A stretch of 64,000 bases of DNA, from the NCBI RefSeq assembly GCF_018417635.1, contig NZ_CP071007.1, positions 2,914,501 through 2,978,500 on the forward strand, in the 5' to 3' direction. A model generated the notes under the pieces. It searched no databases. It worked only from the letters and a program-made list of their open reading frames with translations, and was not told where the DNA came from. The stretch comes from Pseudomonas sp. SORT22 (lineage in GTDB: Bacteria; Pseudomonadota; Gammaproteobacteria; Pseudomonadales; Pseudomonadaceae). The translations under genes were made by a program, and so were the position numbers. This document shows positions 26,573 through 33,319 of this stretch, in pieces (position 1 is the stretch's first letter; every line of letters starts with the position of its first letter).

Positions 26573-27348
26573 GCGCTTGCCAGTTTCAGCTGGTCTTGAC
26601 CCGAAGTTGCCAGCCCGGGATTGAGCTCGACGCGCTGCCCCGCGAGAAGTCCGGCTATCTGTGCGTTCATGTCGAGTTCGACCTCCCGCGCCTTCCGAGG
26701 CTTACCAATCTCCCGGCCTGCGAGGTATTGATCGATCAGAGCTTTGTCCTGCGCCTCTACTGCAACGAGGCCGTACCCGCTGGAATGGTGGGGTAGTGAG
26801 AGGTCTTCTTCTCCGCGGGGTACGAGCTCATGAATCTTCCCGTGCACAGCTGAAACCCACGCGAGTGCAAAGTGATCGCCCGCGGTCTCTGGCGAATAAG
26901 CGCTACGCCGCTCGCCTGATCGCACCTGCGAAACGTATTCCCGTCGGGCCAGAGACAACATCGCGAGCAATGCCTCGTAGGCGTACATCGCAATCTGTGG
27001 CGCCGGGGTCACGCCTACGAACAGAGCGCGATCAACCATTCTGCAGGTAGAGCGACACCAGTGCTGGCGAGAGAGCGGTCGAACCCCGAAGGCTTGGGCG
27101 ACAATCGAACTTAGATGGCGGTCCCACGTAGGTCGGCGCTTGGCTCGGGCCACCCCTGACTCAGCCTCACCTACATCGCTGAGGTGAACATCCATTTCTG
27201 TGAGGCGGTATTCGCGCATGAGCGCTTGAGCCTGGCGCATGGCCGTGGCTGCTTCGTTCTCGTTCGAACTCTTGGCTAGGGCCAGGCAGCGCTTGATCTT
27301 GCGGATGACCCGCTCGAGTTTGCTTTCGTCGTGCTGTTGCTCGGTCAT
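26569..27348 (-). CDS. DUF2786 domain protein
   Basis: A 259-residue protein. Residues about 9-50 carry DUF2786 (KIKRCLALAKSSNENEAATA). The remainder, with a CRMVDRALFVGVT stretch and later AGDHFALAWVSAVHGKI, corresponds to the associated C-terminal domain often found with it. The family is frequent in phages and has no proven function. Translationally coupled to the PAPS-reductase-like gene. Confidence 0.85.
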   Translation of the reverse strand: MTEQQHDESKLERVIRKIKRCLALAKSSNENEAATAMRQAQALMREYRLTEMDVHLSDVGEAESGVARAKRRPTWDRHLSSIVAQAFGVRPLSRQHWCRSTCRMVDRALFVGVTPAPQIAMYAYEALLAMLSLARREYVSQVRSGERRSAYSPETAGDHFALAWVSAVHGKIHELVPRGEEDLSLPHHSSGYGLVAVEAQDKALIDQYLAGREIGKPRKAREVELDMNAQIAGLLAGQRVELNPGLATSGQDQLKLASA

Positions 27349-27435
27349 GTTGTGGTCCTTGCGTGCAGGCGCCGCCCTAGCCGGGGTGGCGTGATTCGTT
27401 GAAGTGGGGGATTGGGTTTTGTGGCTCTGTGAGAG

Positions 27436-27507
27436 CTAGCCCAGCGGGTGCCAGGCAACAGTCGCAGCTTCAATGCCGCTGCAGACGCTTCCGCAAGTGA
27501 TGGGCAT
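27436..27507 (-). pseudogene. N-terminal remnant of a C5 cytosine DNA methyltransferase
   Basis: On the minus strand 23 codons from an ATG read MPITCGSVCSGIEAATVAWH then PLG, then TAG. This is the typical start of a C5 DNA methyltransferase (motif I, C/F-S-G-I-E-A, binding S-adenosylmethionine). It then stops in frame, and the next gene is DUF2786. Together with the C-terminal stub 2.5 kb downstream it suggests an interrupted or swapped-out methyltransferase gene. Confidence 0.6.
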
Positions 27508-27529
27508 GATGACTCCTGGCCGGTATAGT
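27501..27529 (+). promoter_or_regulatory. Candidate sigma-70 promoter of the two-helix membrane protein gene
   Basis: TGGGCA (27501-27506), 17-base spacer, TATAGT (27524-27529). The start point would lie about 23 bases before the ATG at 27559. An AT-rich reverse-strand gene needs its own promoter, which supports this call. Confidence 0.45.
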
Positions 27530-27558
27530 TGCACATTCTAATGAGGAGCAATTTTTAT

Positions 27559-28143
27559 ATGGACAAGGCCATTAGCTTTATTCCTGTCATCGGTCCGGTG
27601 GTAGCCGCCTTAATCGCTGCGCTAATCACGTTTGTTGTCACTGTATTAGCTAAAGAAAATAAAACATCTGAATTCCGGCAGGCATGGATTGAGTCGATGC
27701 GAAACGATGTTTCAGAGCTCCTTGGGGAATATAATATTCTGGAGGGTGTATTCGATGTGACAATTGATTTCTCGCTTGAGGAGGCGGAGGTGCAGAATCA
27801 GGTCAACGAGTTCTGGAAGTCACATCAAAAGGAGTATGCAAAAATAGACTTGCTGTGTAATAGAATTGTGCTTAGATTAAATCCAAAAGAGCATGCGGCG
27901 CTTATCGAAAAGCTTAGTAAGTTAGAAAGTTCAATCGGTGATGGACATAAAAAATCAGCTGAAATGAGTCGTGAGTTGGTCCGCGACTTCGCTCTACTGT
28001 TTAAGATGGAATGGAATCGAGTGAAAGAAGGTGAAACTGTATTTCGACGCATGAAATATGGAGCTTTTCTGGTTTTTACTGTGGGCGGAGCGATACTCGC
28101 AGGCGTGCTTTCAATCCTTGCTTATAAGGCCTTCGTAATCTGA
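27559..28143 (+). CDS. Two-helix membrane protein, AT-rich accessory gene
   Basis: A 194-residue protein with TM helices near residues 5-27 (VIGPVVAALIAALITFVVTV) and 168-190. Between them lies an alpha-helical cytoplasmic domain starting with the EFRQAWIESMRNDVSEL motif, which recurs in poorly known membrane proteins of mobile elements. The ATG has GAGGAG upstream; a TTG 30 bases earlier is less likely. AT-rich and opposite in strand to its neighbours, it is probably a lysogenic-conversion or exclusion gene; the function is unknown. Confidence 0.75.
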   Translation: MDKAISFIPVIGPVVAALIAALITFVVTVLAKENKTSEFRQAWIESMRNDVSELLGEYNILEGVFDVTIDFSLEEAEVQNQVNEFWKSHQKEYAKIDLLCNRIVLRLNPKEHAALIEKLSKLESSIGDGHKKSAEMSRELVRDFALLFKMEWNRVKEGETVFRRMKYGAFLVFTVGGAILAGVLSILAYKAFVI

Positions 28144-28252
28144 AGCGTCGTGGCCTCAATATTTCCTAGACTTTATCAGTCGGAGACTCCGCCCTTGCCG
28201 AGGAAGCGTTATCGTTGAATAGGGGAAGGCGCTGGCGGGCAGCGCGGGAGGG

Positions 28253-28891
28253 TCAGGGGCAGTTGTTCGCGCCGCAGTTGCGGCAGTCATTCAGGAACCG
28301 GCCATCCCAGCTGATGAAGCGTCCGCAACCCTGGCAATTGAGCATCGGCTGGCGGCGCTTGGCGATCTTGGGTGGCTTGGGCATCTTCACGCCGGCCACG
28401 CGCAGGGCTAGTTTGTGGTCGACGTTCTGGCGATGCACCAGGCGCCGCCTGATCTCCTCGATGTAGGCTGCAGGCCAGAAAACTCGCGTGCCCTGGCCGG
28501 CGTGGTTGGCATACGTGAACTGGGCGTTTTCCAGGCCCATGCTGAGAGCCTGCTGCAGGTTCTCGGTCACCTTGCCGCGCTGCTCGCTGACCCAGTAGAC
28601 ATCGTTCCCGTTCCAGTCGCCTGGCACGTGCACGTAGACATTGGTGCCGGCTTGAAGCCCAGCGATGCGCCGATCGTCATCCATCAGCTGGCAGTCGATG
28701 CCGTAGTGCGCCCTGGCATCGATGTACTCCTTCGGCCAAGGGATATCGGTGTCGCGGTGTCGGCACGCCTCCTCAAAGGTGAACAGCTCGGCCTGGTCCA
28801 GGTTGGTCACGTAGCCGCGGCCTTCCTTCGCCCAGAACATCATGCCGTCGCCGACATGGCTGCGGCTGTCCTGTAAGTAGAACTGGCTCAT
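28253..28891 (-). CDS. Prophage hypothetical protein with C-terminal zinc ribbon
   Basis: A 212-residue protein starting MSQFYLQDSRSHVG with GGAGA six bases upstream. Two similar halves appear: both begin with an S-x-x-G-D/N-x-x-x-F/Y-W stretch (GDGMMFWAKEGRGYVTNLDQA and NGNDVYWVSEQRG...), each followed by a short helix and an I/Y-I-x-x-I/A-R motif, so an internal duplication is likely. The C-terminus is a zinc ribbon (CQGCGRF ... CRNCGANNC). Function unknown; conserved in Pseudomonas prophages by appearance. Confidence 0.75.
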   Translation of the reverse strand: MSQFYLQDSRSHVGDGMMFWAKEGRGYVTNLDQAELFTFEEACRHRDTDIPWPKEYIDARAHYGIDCQLMDDDRRIAGLQAGTNVYVHVPGDWNGNDVYWVSEQRGKVTENLQQALSMGLENAQFTYANHAGQGTRVFWPAAYIEEIRRRLVHRQNVDHKLALRVAGVKMPKPPKIAKRRQPMLNCQGCGRFISWDGRFLNDCRNCGANNCP

Positions 28892-28961
28892 GGCTTTCTC
28901 CATGCATGCGCCGCCCTCCGTGGCCGGATGCGGCATGGTGGCAATTTGGTTAGGAAAATTA

Positions 28962-28991
28962 ATGAGAAAAAATTATCATCCTCCCTCCTGA
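28962..28991 (+). CDS. Nine-codon leader peptide ORF before the putAbiC gene
   Basis: ATG AGA ... TGA encodes MRKNYHPPS. Its TGA (28989-28991) is precisely the three-base loop of the hairpin that hides the ribosome site of the next gene. A weak AGGAAA lies eight bases before the ATG. Function as a translational switch is inferred from geometry only. Confidence 0.4.
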   Translation: MRKNYHPPS

Positions 28992-28997
28992 GGAGGG
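28983..28997 (+). promoter_or_regulatory. Hairpin sequestering the ribosome site of the putAbiC gene
   Basis: CCCTCC-TGA-GGAGGG, a perfect 6-bp GC-rich stem with a three-base loop. The right arm is the Shine-Dalgarno sequence (GGAGG, 9 bases before the ATG at 29006). It should keep translation low unless opened, for example by ribosomes finishing the leader ORF. Confidence 0.55.
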
Positions 28998-29005
28998 GCG
29001 AGAAA

Positions 29006-29854
29006 ATGACGCTGTTGGTAATAGGTTTGGTTGTTCTCCAATTTTTCACCGCTGGGTTAGCTTTCTATCTATATAAGCTGCCTGGCAAAGAGTACGATGA
29101 AGTCAAGCCATATAATCAGTTTTATATCGGTCTGGGGGCTTGTGCATTTGGGTTGTCAATGCTTTTCCTATTCCATGTATTTGTCAGTCCAGAGTTTAAC
29201 TTTGGCGAGAATCTTGGGCAGGTTGGTGATTTTGTAGGCGGGCTAACTAATCCTGCTCTCAGTTTCATGGCTTTGATAGTTCTTTTGCGTACCACGCTAA
29301 TACAGACCGAGGAGGCTAGAAAAACTTCAACTATCATGCTTGAACAACAAAAATTGATGCAGGAAGAGCGCTTCGAAACAACTTTCTATACGCTATTGGA
29401 AAGATATGAGGCATCGGCAGAATCATATCTGAGGGTTAAGGTGCCGAAAGACAAGTTAACTTATGGGCTTCGTGCGTTACAGGATTTAAGAAAGCAACGC
29501 GCAGAGTTCGATGCTAAAACTCTTAAAGAGTGCCTGCCTGCCCTGAAATCTCACATTAACAGCGAGCTTCGTCTGGATAGGTTTTCTAAGACTATCGCTC
29601 GAGCTTGGAAGGTGTTCGACTTCATTGATGGCTCTAGTCTGCCAGACGATAGGAAAAAGTACTATTTTTCTATTTTCTATGATGCAATGGAGCCTTGCGA
29701 AATGGTTTTGCTTATAACTAGAGGGTTTACCCTTCGTAAAAAGCGGAAAAAATTACGTAAATATAGCCCCGGCAGCTACGTCAAACCACAGTTTTTTGCA
29801 TGCGCCGCGATTGGGAAATATTTTGGTAGTAAGTTCACTGACTCAGCAGCTTGA
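29006..29854 (+). CDS. putAbiC-type phage abortive-infection protein
   Basis: A 282-residue protein with two TM helices near residues 3-22 and 42-65. After them comes the signature of the putative phage abortive infection (AbiC-like) family: GDFVGGLTNPALSFMALIVL, then Q-x-E-E-A-R and a helix ending in RFETTFYTLLERYE. The C-terminal domain is helical and basic. AT-rich and on the strand opposite to its neighbours. Family members are linked to phage exclusion; the mechanism is unknown. The chosen ATG follows GGAGGGG; an open frame continues upstream without a better start. Confidence 0.8.
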   Translation: MTLLVIGLVVLQFFTAGLAFYLYKLPGKEYDEVKPYNQFYIGLGACAFGLSMLFLFHVFVSPEFNFGENLGQVGDFVGGLTNPALSFMALIVLLRTTLIQTEEARKTSTIMLEQQKLMQEERFETTFYTLLERYEASAESYLRVKVPKDKLTYGLRALQDLRKQRAEFDAKTLKECLPALKSHINSELRLDRFSKTIARAWKVFDFIDGSSLPDDRKKYYFSIFYDAMEPCEMVLLITRGFTLRKKRKKLRKYSPGSYVKPQFFACAAIGKYFGSKFTDSAA

Positions 29855-29894
29855 TGTTGCTGGCGCCGGTCATGCTGGACTCGGCGCATTCGTT

Positions 29895-30356
29895 TCATGC
29901 TGCTACCTTATGCTGACGCCAAGCGCCGACGGCTTCAAACACTGCAGCGGCCTGCGCCTCGTCGAGCGACACGTCGAAAGGAATAGCGAGCCATCCCGAG
30001 GCAACGATGTGTCCCTGGTTGCACCGGGCGCGAAGGTCCGTGTGGACAGCCTCGATAACGTCGGTCAGATGCGATGCCAGGTAGTTGCCCTGAGGGGCGA
30101 CCTCGATGGACTTGCAGTACTGCTCGCCCTTGGTTTTCTGGCACATCACTCTCAAGTAGATGGTCCAGCGATGCGGGATATTGCACACCGCATCGACGAT
30201 CTGGCGGCTCCGGATGCGGCTGTAGTTCTTCCAGTTGACCAGGCACTGCTGGCCGCTGGGGTCGATGTTCACTACTGCCACATGGTTGGTACCCAGTAGC
30301 GCCCGGCAGGCGCGCTCGATCCGAGCTCGCATGTTGTGCGGTTTGCGCTTGCTCAT
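29895..30356 (-). CDS. Prophage hypothetical protein (153 aa)
   Basis: A basic protein starting MSKRKPHNMRARIERACRAL with a central VAVVNIDPSG and WTIYLRVMCQ. Conserved-looking but without a known domain. It overlaps the next upstream gene by 4 bases (ATGA), so it is part of a translationally coupled leftward operon. Confidence 0.8.
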   Translation of the reverse strand: MSKRKPHNMRARIERACRALLGTNHVAVVNIDPSGQQCLVNWKNYSRIRSRQIVDAVCNIPHRWTIYLRVMCQKTKGEQYCKSIEVAPQGNYLASHLTDVIEAVHTDLRARCNQGHIVASGWLAIPFDVSLDEAQAAAVFEAVGAWRQHKVAA

Positions 30357-30586
30357 AGACCCTCCGCGAGATTCCGCAGGACTGCGCGTTCTGCCGGGGT
30401 TGGGCGACGGCGCCGACGCCTCAGGATGGTTTCAGGATCGATCTTCGTGGATCGCTCCGGCGGGGTAGTGCTCTGGCAGCCTTCGACCTCAGTGGCCTGG
30501 CCGCTAGCTGCAAAGAATTTGTCGATGCTCGCGTTCAGTTGCTCAAGCACTTGGATGCGTGGGTCTGGGATAGGGTCGCCGATCAT
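30353..30586 (-). CDS. Prophage hypothetical protein (77 aa)
   Basis: Small protein with an N-terminal helix (IQVLEQLNASIDKFFAA) and a very basic RRRRRRPTPAERAVL near the end. It overlaps both neighbours by 4 bases. Function unknown. Confidence 0.7.
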   Translation of the reverse strand: MIGDPIPDPRIQVLEQLNASIDKFFAASGQATEVEGCQSTTPPERSTKIDPETILRRRRRRPTPAERAVLRNLAEGL

Positions 30587-30852
30587 TGCCGCCGTACCAG
30601 CTTACGGTCCGCAGCTGCCTCCATAGCCTGGGCGAAGTTGATCGCCGCGCGGTAACTGAAACAGAAGCCCTTGGTCTTGCCGGTGGTCACCTCAACGATG
30701 TGGTACGCCTTACCCTTGGTCACGACCTGGTAGCGGATCTTCTGTGCTGGCGCCGGCCGGCCGGTCAGCGCGCAGAAGTCGGCAGTTGCGAGAGTGGCAC
30801 GGGCGCGCAGGGCGGCCAGGCCGTCGACGCGGTGCTGCAGGACTGGGTGCAT
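30583..30852 (-). CDS. Prophage hypothetical protein (89 aa)
   Basis: Starts MHPVLQHRVDGLAALRA with GAGGAG upstream. The middle (KIRYQVVTKGKAYHIVEVTT) is a small beta-sheet, followed by a helix with AINFAQAME. Function unknown. Coupled to the next gene by a 4-base overlap. The open frame upstream has no ribosome site. Confidence 0.75.
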   Translation of the reverse strand: MHPVLQHRVDGLAALRARATLATADFCALTGRPAPAQKIRYQVVTKGKAYHIVEVTTGKTKGFCFSYRAAINFAQAMEAAADRKLVRRQ

Positions 30853-30874
30853 GGTGAACTCCTCGGGGTGGGTT

Positions 30875-31258
30875 TCAGGCGTGCAGGTCGAAGGATTCGG
30901 CCTTGCGGATGATTCGGACCTGGGCAATGCGACGCTCGGGCAGGCGGCGGTCGCGGCGCATCGGGTCGGTGTCGCCCATGGCGGCGTGCATGGCGATCAG
31001 GCTGGCCAGCAGGATGCACATCGGGCTGATGATTTGGCGCTTCATGGCCTCAGCGACTAGGGCGGTACGACGCTGCACGCCGAGCTTGAACATGGCTGCG
31101 CTCAACCGCTTTACGACGGTGCCAGGGGCAATGTCGATCAGGCGGGCAATCTCTTTTGCGGTCATGCCCTGGGCCACGGCCAGCAGGCATTCCAGTTCGC
31201 GCGGAGCCAGGCCGCGCCCGAGGAAGCCCTTCCATGAGCCGCTGGTGATCGTTTCCAT
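30875..31258 (-). CDS. LuxR-type HTH protein with a hydrophobic tail segment
   Basis: A 127-residue protein. Residues about 15-75 are a LuxR/GerE helix-turn-helix (LAPRELECLLAVAQGMTAKE, then GTVVKRLSAAMFKLG). A hydrophobic stretch near 75-95 (ISPMCILLASLIAMHAAMG) may be a membrane helix, then a basic tail. This short form is common in Pseudomonas prophages. Likely a regulator of the left arm; target unknown. Confidence 0.8.
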   Translation of the reverse strand: METITSGSWKGFLGRGLAPRELECLLAVAQGMTAKEIARLIDIAPGTVVKRLSAAMFKLGVQRRTALVAEAMKRQIISPMCILLASLIAMHAAMGDTDPMRRDRRLPERRIAQVRIIRKAESFDLHA

Positions 31259-31264
31259 GATGAA

Positions 31265-32116
31265 TTACCTGAGCTGAGCGCCGCCCAGGGCTGCACGCAA
31301 TTTGATTACTAGGTCGGTGGACAGCGGAATGGTGTCGGCCTGCTCGTCGATCTGCCCGAGCGCTGCAATCAAATTGCTTGAGGCGATGTGTACGGCTTCG
31401 AGACGGGGCTTCGGAATAGAAGGCCCTCTGATGGTTCCTGCGGTTACCTTCTTCTTGCCGTTGGCTTGGGCTTTCTCAAGCTCCGAGCTCAACACCTGCC
31501 CAGCAGCGTCGCCGTGTTGGCGAACCGCGTGAACTGCAGTGGTTGCCGAGACCTGACCTGCTGCAATCAAGTTCTGCACGTCGGTGTTTGCATTGCCTAC
31601 TGTGATGACCTGCTCAACGTGCTGACGCGTCTTGCCGACCTTCTTCGCAATTTGATCGCTGGTCCAGCCGAACGCCCTGAGCCGCTTGTAGCCTTCAGCC
31701 AATTCGAGAGGTGAGAGCTTCTCATTTTCTTGGCTGGAGATAATCCGTGCAACCCGATCGGCATCGCTGCCTTCGAAGGCAATAACGGATACCCAGGCTT
31801 CGAGAACATCAGGGTTGTCCTTGTTCGGTGTCCTGGGCAAGCGTCCTGCTGCATCTAGCTTTAGGAGCGCTCGGCGACGACGGTGACCGTCAACAACCCA
31901 GACTCCGCCATCAGCACGCGGGCGCACCTCAAGGGGCGGTATCTGGCCGCCCTCAGCAATGAACTCGGCAAGCAACTCAATACTGGTTTCGAGGGCCGCA
32001 CCTTCAGTACGAAGGTTGAAACCGGGTTCTTCATGGAGGTCTTCAAGCTTGACCTTCATCGCATCGGCTCGACGAACCTCGCCGTCCTTGATCATTTGTT
32101 TGAATGACTTTGCCAT
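31265..32116 (-). CDS. ParB-family protein
   Basis: A 283-residue protein with a ParB N-terminal domain (VKLEDLHEEPGFNLR, then a DGHRRRRAL box in place of the chromosomal GERRxRA) and a central HTH (LAEGYKRLRAFGWTSDQIAK). No ParA is encoded nearby. In phages such lone ParB proteins act as DNA-binding regulators or CTP-dependent clamps, with unclear roles. A long inverted repeat lies between it and the next gene upstream and might be its binding site or an mRNA structure. Confidence 0.88.
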   Translation of the reverse strand: MAKSFKQMIKDGEVRRADAMKVKLEDLHEEPGFNLRTEGAALETSIELLAEFIAEGGQIPPLEVRPRADGGVWVVDGHRRRRALLKLDAAGRLPRTPNKDNPDVLEAWVSVIAFEGSDADRVARIISSQENEKLSPLELAEGYKRLRAFGWTSDQIAKKVGKTRQHVEQVITVGNANTDVQNLIAAGQVSATTAVHAVRQHGDAAGQVLSSELEKAQANGKKKVTAGTIRGPSIPKPRLEAVHIASSNLIAALGQIDEQADTIPLSTDLVIKLRAALGGAQLR

Positions 32117-32134
32117 CGCAATTAATTTCCGTTG

Positions 32135-32213
32135 GGCTGCATTGGTAGAGCTCTTCCTGCACTGTCGCCCTGAACCCTTGAATAGGACCAGGAAGAGCTC
32201 TACCGATGCAGCC
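32135..32213. repeat. 25-bp inverted repeat upstream of parB
   Basis: Arm 1 (32135-32159) and arm 2 (32189-32213) are reverse complements over 25 bases with one mismatch; the inner 16 bases GGTAGAGCTCTTCCTG / CAGGAAGAGCTCTACC are perfect. The spacer is 29 bases. It lies in the leader of the parB gene on the minus strand and begins 19 bases from its start codon. It could be an operator, a binding site of the ParB protein, or an RNA hairpin. Confidence 0.85.
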
Positions 32214-32274
32214 TGGTGCTGGGGAAGACCAGGTGATCGGGCAGTTAGCGTCAGGCTGACGTGGCGCTGGTTGA

Positions 32275-32592
32275 TCAGATAACCGCGGTCAGGATCTTGC
32301 TACCGTCAGGCTTGGTTGTAGTCATGTGCATGACTGAGCCTGTACTGCCGGGGAGAGAGAAACCGCTGCGGATGGTGTTCGCCGACCTGCTGAAGCGTGC
32401 ATCGAACTTATCGTCGCCATCAGGCAAGTGGGTGGTCACGGTTAGGCTGGTGGCATCCTCGCCGTTGGGGCCGCCGTCTTCATGGCCAATGGCGAAGCTT
32501 GCGATCATGGCGATACCGTTATCCCTCGCGATCTGAATCACCTGCTGCATCAGTGGGCTGACTTGGCTGTCGTAGATTTCTTCTTTGTTCAT
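32275..32592 (-). CDS. Prophage hypothetical protein (105 aa), first gene of the leftward operon
   Basis: Starts MNKEEIYDSQVSPLMQQVIQ with GGAG upstream. A helix is followed by MIASFAIGHEDGGPNGED and several strands. It lies where lambda N is found, directly after the left operators, but shows no arginine-rich N-terminus, so it is not an obvious antiterminator. Function unknown. Confidence 0.7.
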   Translation of the reverse strand: MNKEEIYDSQVSPLMQQVIQIARDNGIAMIASFAIGHEDGGPNGEDATSLTVTTHLPDGDDKFDARFSRSANTIRSGFSLPGSTGSVMHMTTTKPDGSKILTAVI

Positions 32593-32854
32593 GGGAGGTG
32601 CTCCGTTTGATTTCCCGTTTGGTCCTGTTGCCAAGGCCAATCGGTGAAATAGTCCCGGCCTCGCTACTGGCGGCAGGCCGGGTGCACATCGTTTGTTGTT
32701 CCTCCGACCGCGACCCTGGCCCGCCGGATAACTGTTCTTGGCGCTTTACGCTGCACGCCTGGGTCAGTTGCCAACCCTCTGGACTGTTGAGGCCTGTCCA
32801 TCGCTGCCTTCGTTGCTGGCCGGTGGTGATCCGGCATTTCGGTAAGCTCAAACA

Positions 32855-32909
32855 CAAGTAAACTTGCATTAATAAAAGCATGCTTGTGCTTTAAATGCAA
32901 GCGAGCTTG
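32855..32909. promoter_or_regulatory. Left operator cluster (OL-like), three CI/Cro sites
   Basis: Three 12-bp near-palindromes: CAAGTAAACTTG (32855-32866), AAAGCATGCTTG (32875-32886) and CAAGCGAGCTTG (32898-32909), spaced 20 and 23 bases start to start. They match the perfect CAAGCATGCTTG sites between cI and cro, so the same repressor should bind both places, as in lambda OL and OR. Confidence 0.8.
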
Positions 32910-32922
32910 TGTCGTTTTTCGA

Positions 32923-32942
32923 TACTGTATGTGCATACAGTA
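32923..32942. promoter_or_regulatory. LexA (SOS) box upstream of the DUF1654 gene
   Basis: TACTGTATGTGCATACAGTA, a perfect palindrome with the CTGT-N8-ACAG core. It ends 17 bases before the ATG at 32960, so it must overlap the promoter or start point. The third operator ends 13 bases upstream. Confidence 0.88.
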
Positions 32943-32959
32943 TTCTTGGAAGATGGGAA

Positions 32960-33280
32960 ATGTCCGCACTAGCAGAGAAGTCAAAGCATCAGGAGCTGAC
33001 TGGTTTGGAGAGACTGGGTCTGAGGGTTTCAGCGATGATCAATTCGCCACTGGCGCAGCTGGGGAGGAGGGTGCTGATTCACCGCCTGGACACGGATGTG
33101 GATCAGGACTGGGAAGCGATGATGGAGCTGCTTGCTGAGACTGACGGCCTGGAGATGACCTTTTGCGACGACGGGTCGGTCATCCTTGAATGGGAAAGGC
33201 AGACCGACGATGATCGAGTGATCGAGAGCAACCAAGATGTGGAGGCGGTGGAGCGGGAAGAGGAGGAAGCACCTTTTTGA
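32960..33280 (+). CDS. DUF1654 family protein, SOS-controlled
   Basis: A 106-residue acidic protein starting MSALAEKSKHQELT with GGGAA upstream. The LERLGLRVSAMINSPLAQLG segment and the later DWEAMMELLAET and DDGSVILEW stretches match DUF1654, a family found almost only in Pseudomonas and its phages. LexA box and CI-type operators precede it, so it should be made only when SOS is on and the prophage is being induced. Function unknown; a link to induction is inferred from the control sites. It ends at a terminator shared with the rex-like operon. Confidence 0.88.
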   Translation: MSALAEKSKHQELTGLERLGLRVSAMINSPLAQLGRRVLIHRLDTDVDQDWEAMMELLAETDGLEMTFCDDGSVILEWERQTDDDRVIESNQDVEAVEREEEEAPF

Positions 33281-33287
33281 CAGGCAT

Positions 33288-33310
33288 GAAAAAGCCCGCC
33301 AAGGCGGGCT
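33288..33310 (-). terminator. Terminator of the cI-rexAB-like operon
   Basis: On the minus strand AGCCCGCC and GGCGGGCT pair around a two-base (or, with an open last pair, four-base) loop and are followed by TTTTTC. It begins 10 bases after the stop of the membrane protein gene. On the plus strand it lies just after the DUF1654 stop. Confidence 0.9.
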
Positions 33311-33319
33311 ATTCAAGCG

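Larger units (their letters stand above)
32593..32959. other. Left immunity/promoter region
   Basis: About 370 bases between divergent transcripts: leftward (32592 down) and rightward (DUF1654). 32600-32850 has no convincing gene in either direction; the reading frames there lack ribosome sites. 32855-32942 contains three repressor-type operators and a LexA box. Confidence 0.6.

Noticed and set aside
32135..32213. tRNA gene suggested by GGTAGAGC in the inverted repeat
   Set aside because: No acceptor stem, anticodon arm or TPsiC arm can be built; the match is limited to a D-arm-like octamer.
32598..32861. Possible small genes in the left operator region, both strands
   Set aside because: No ribosome sites, odd composition, and the region is needed for promoters; coding is not supported.
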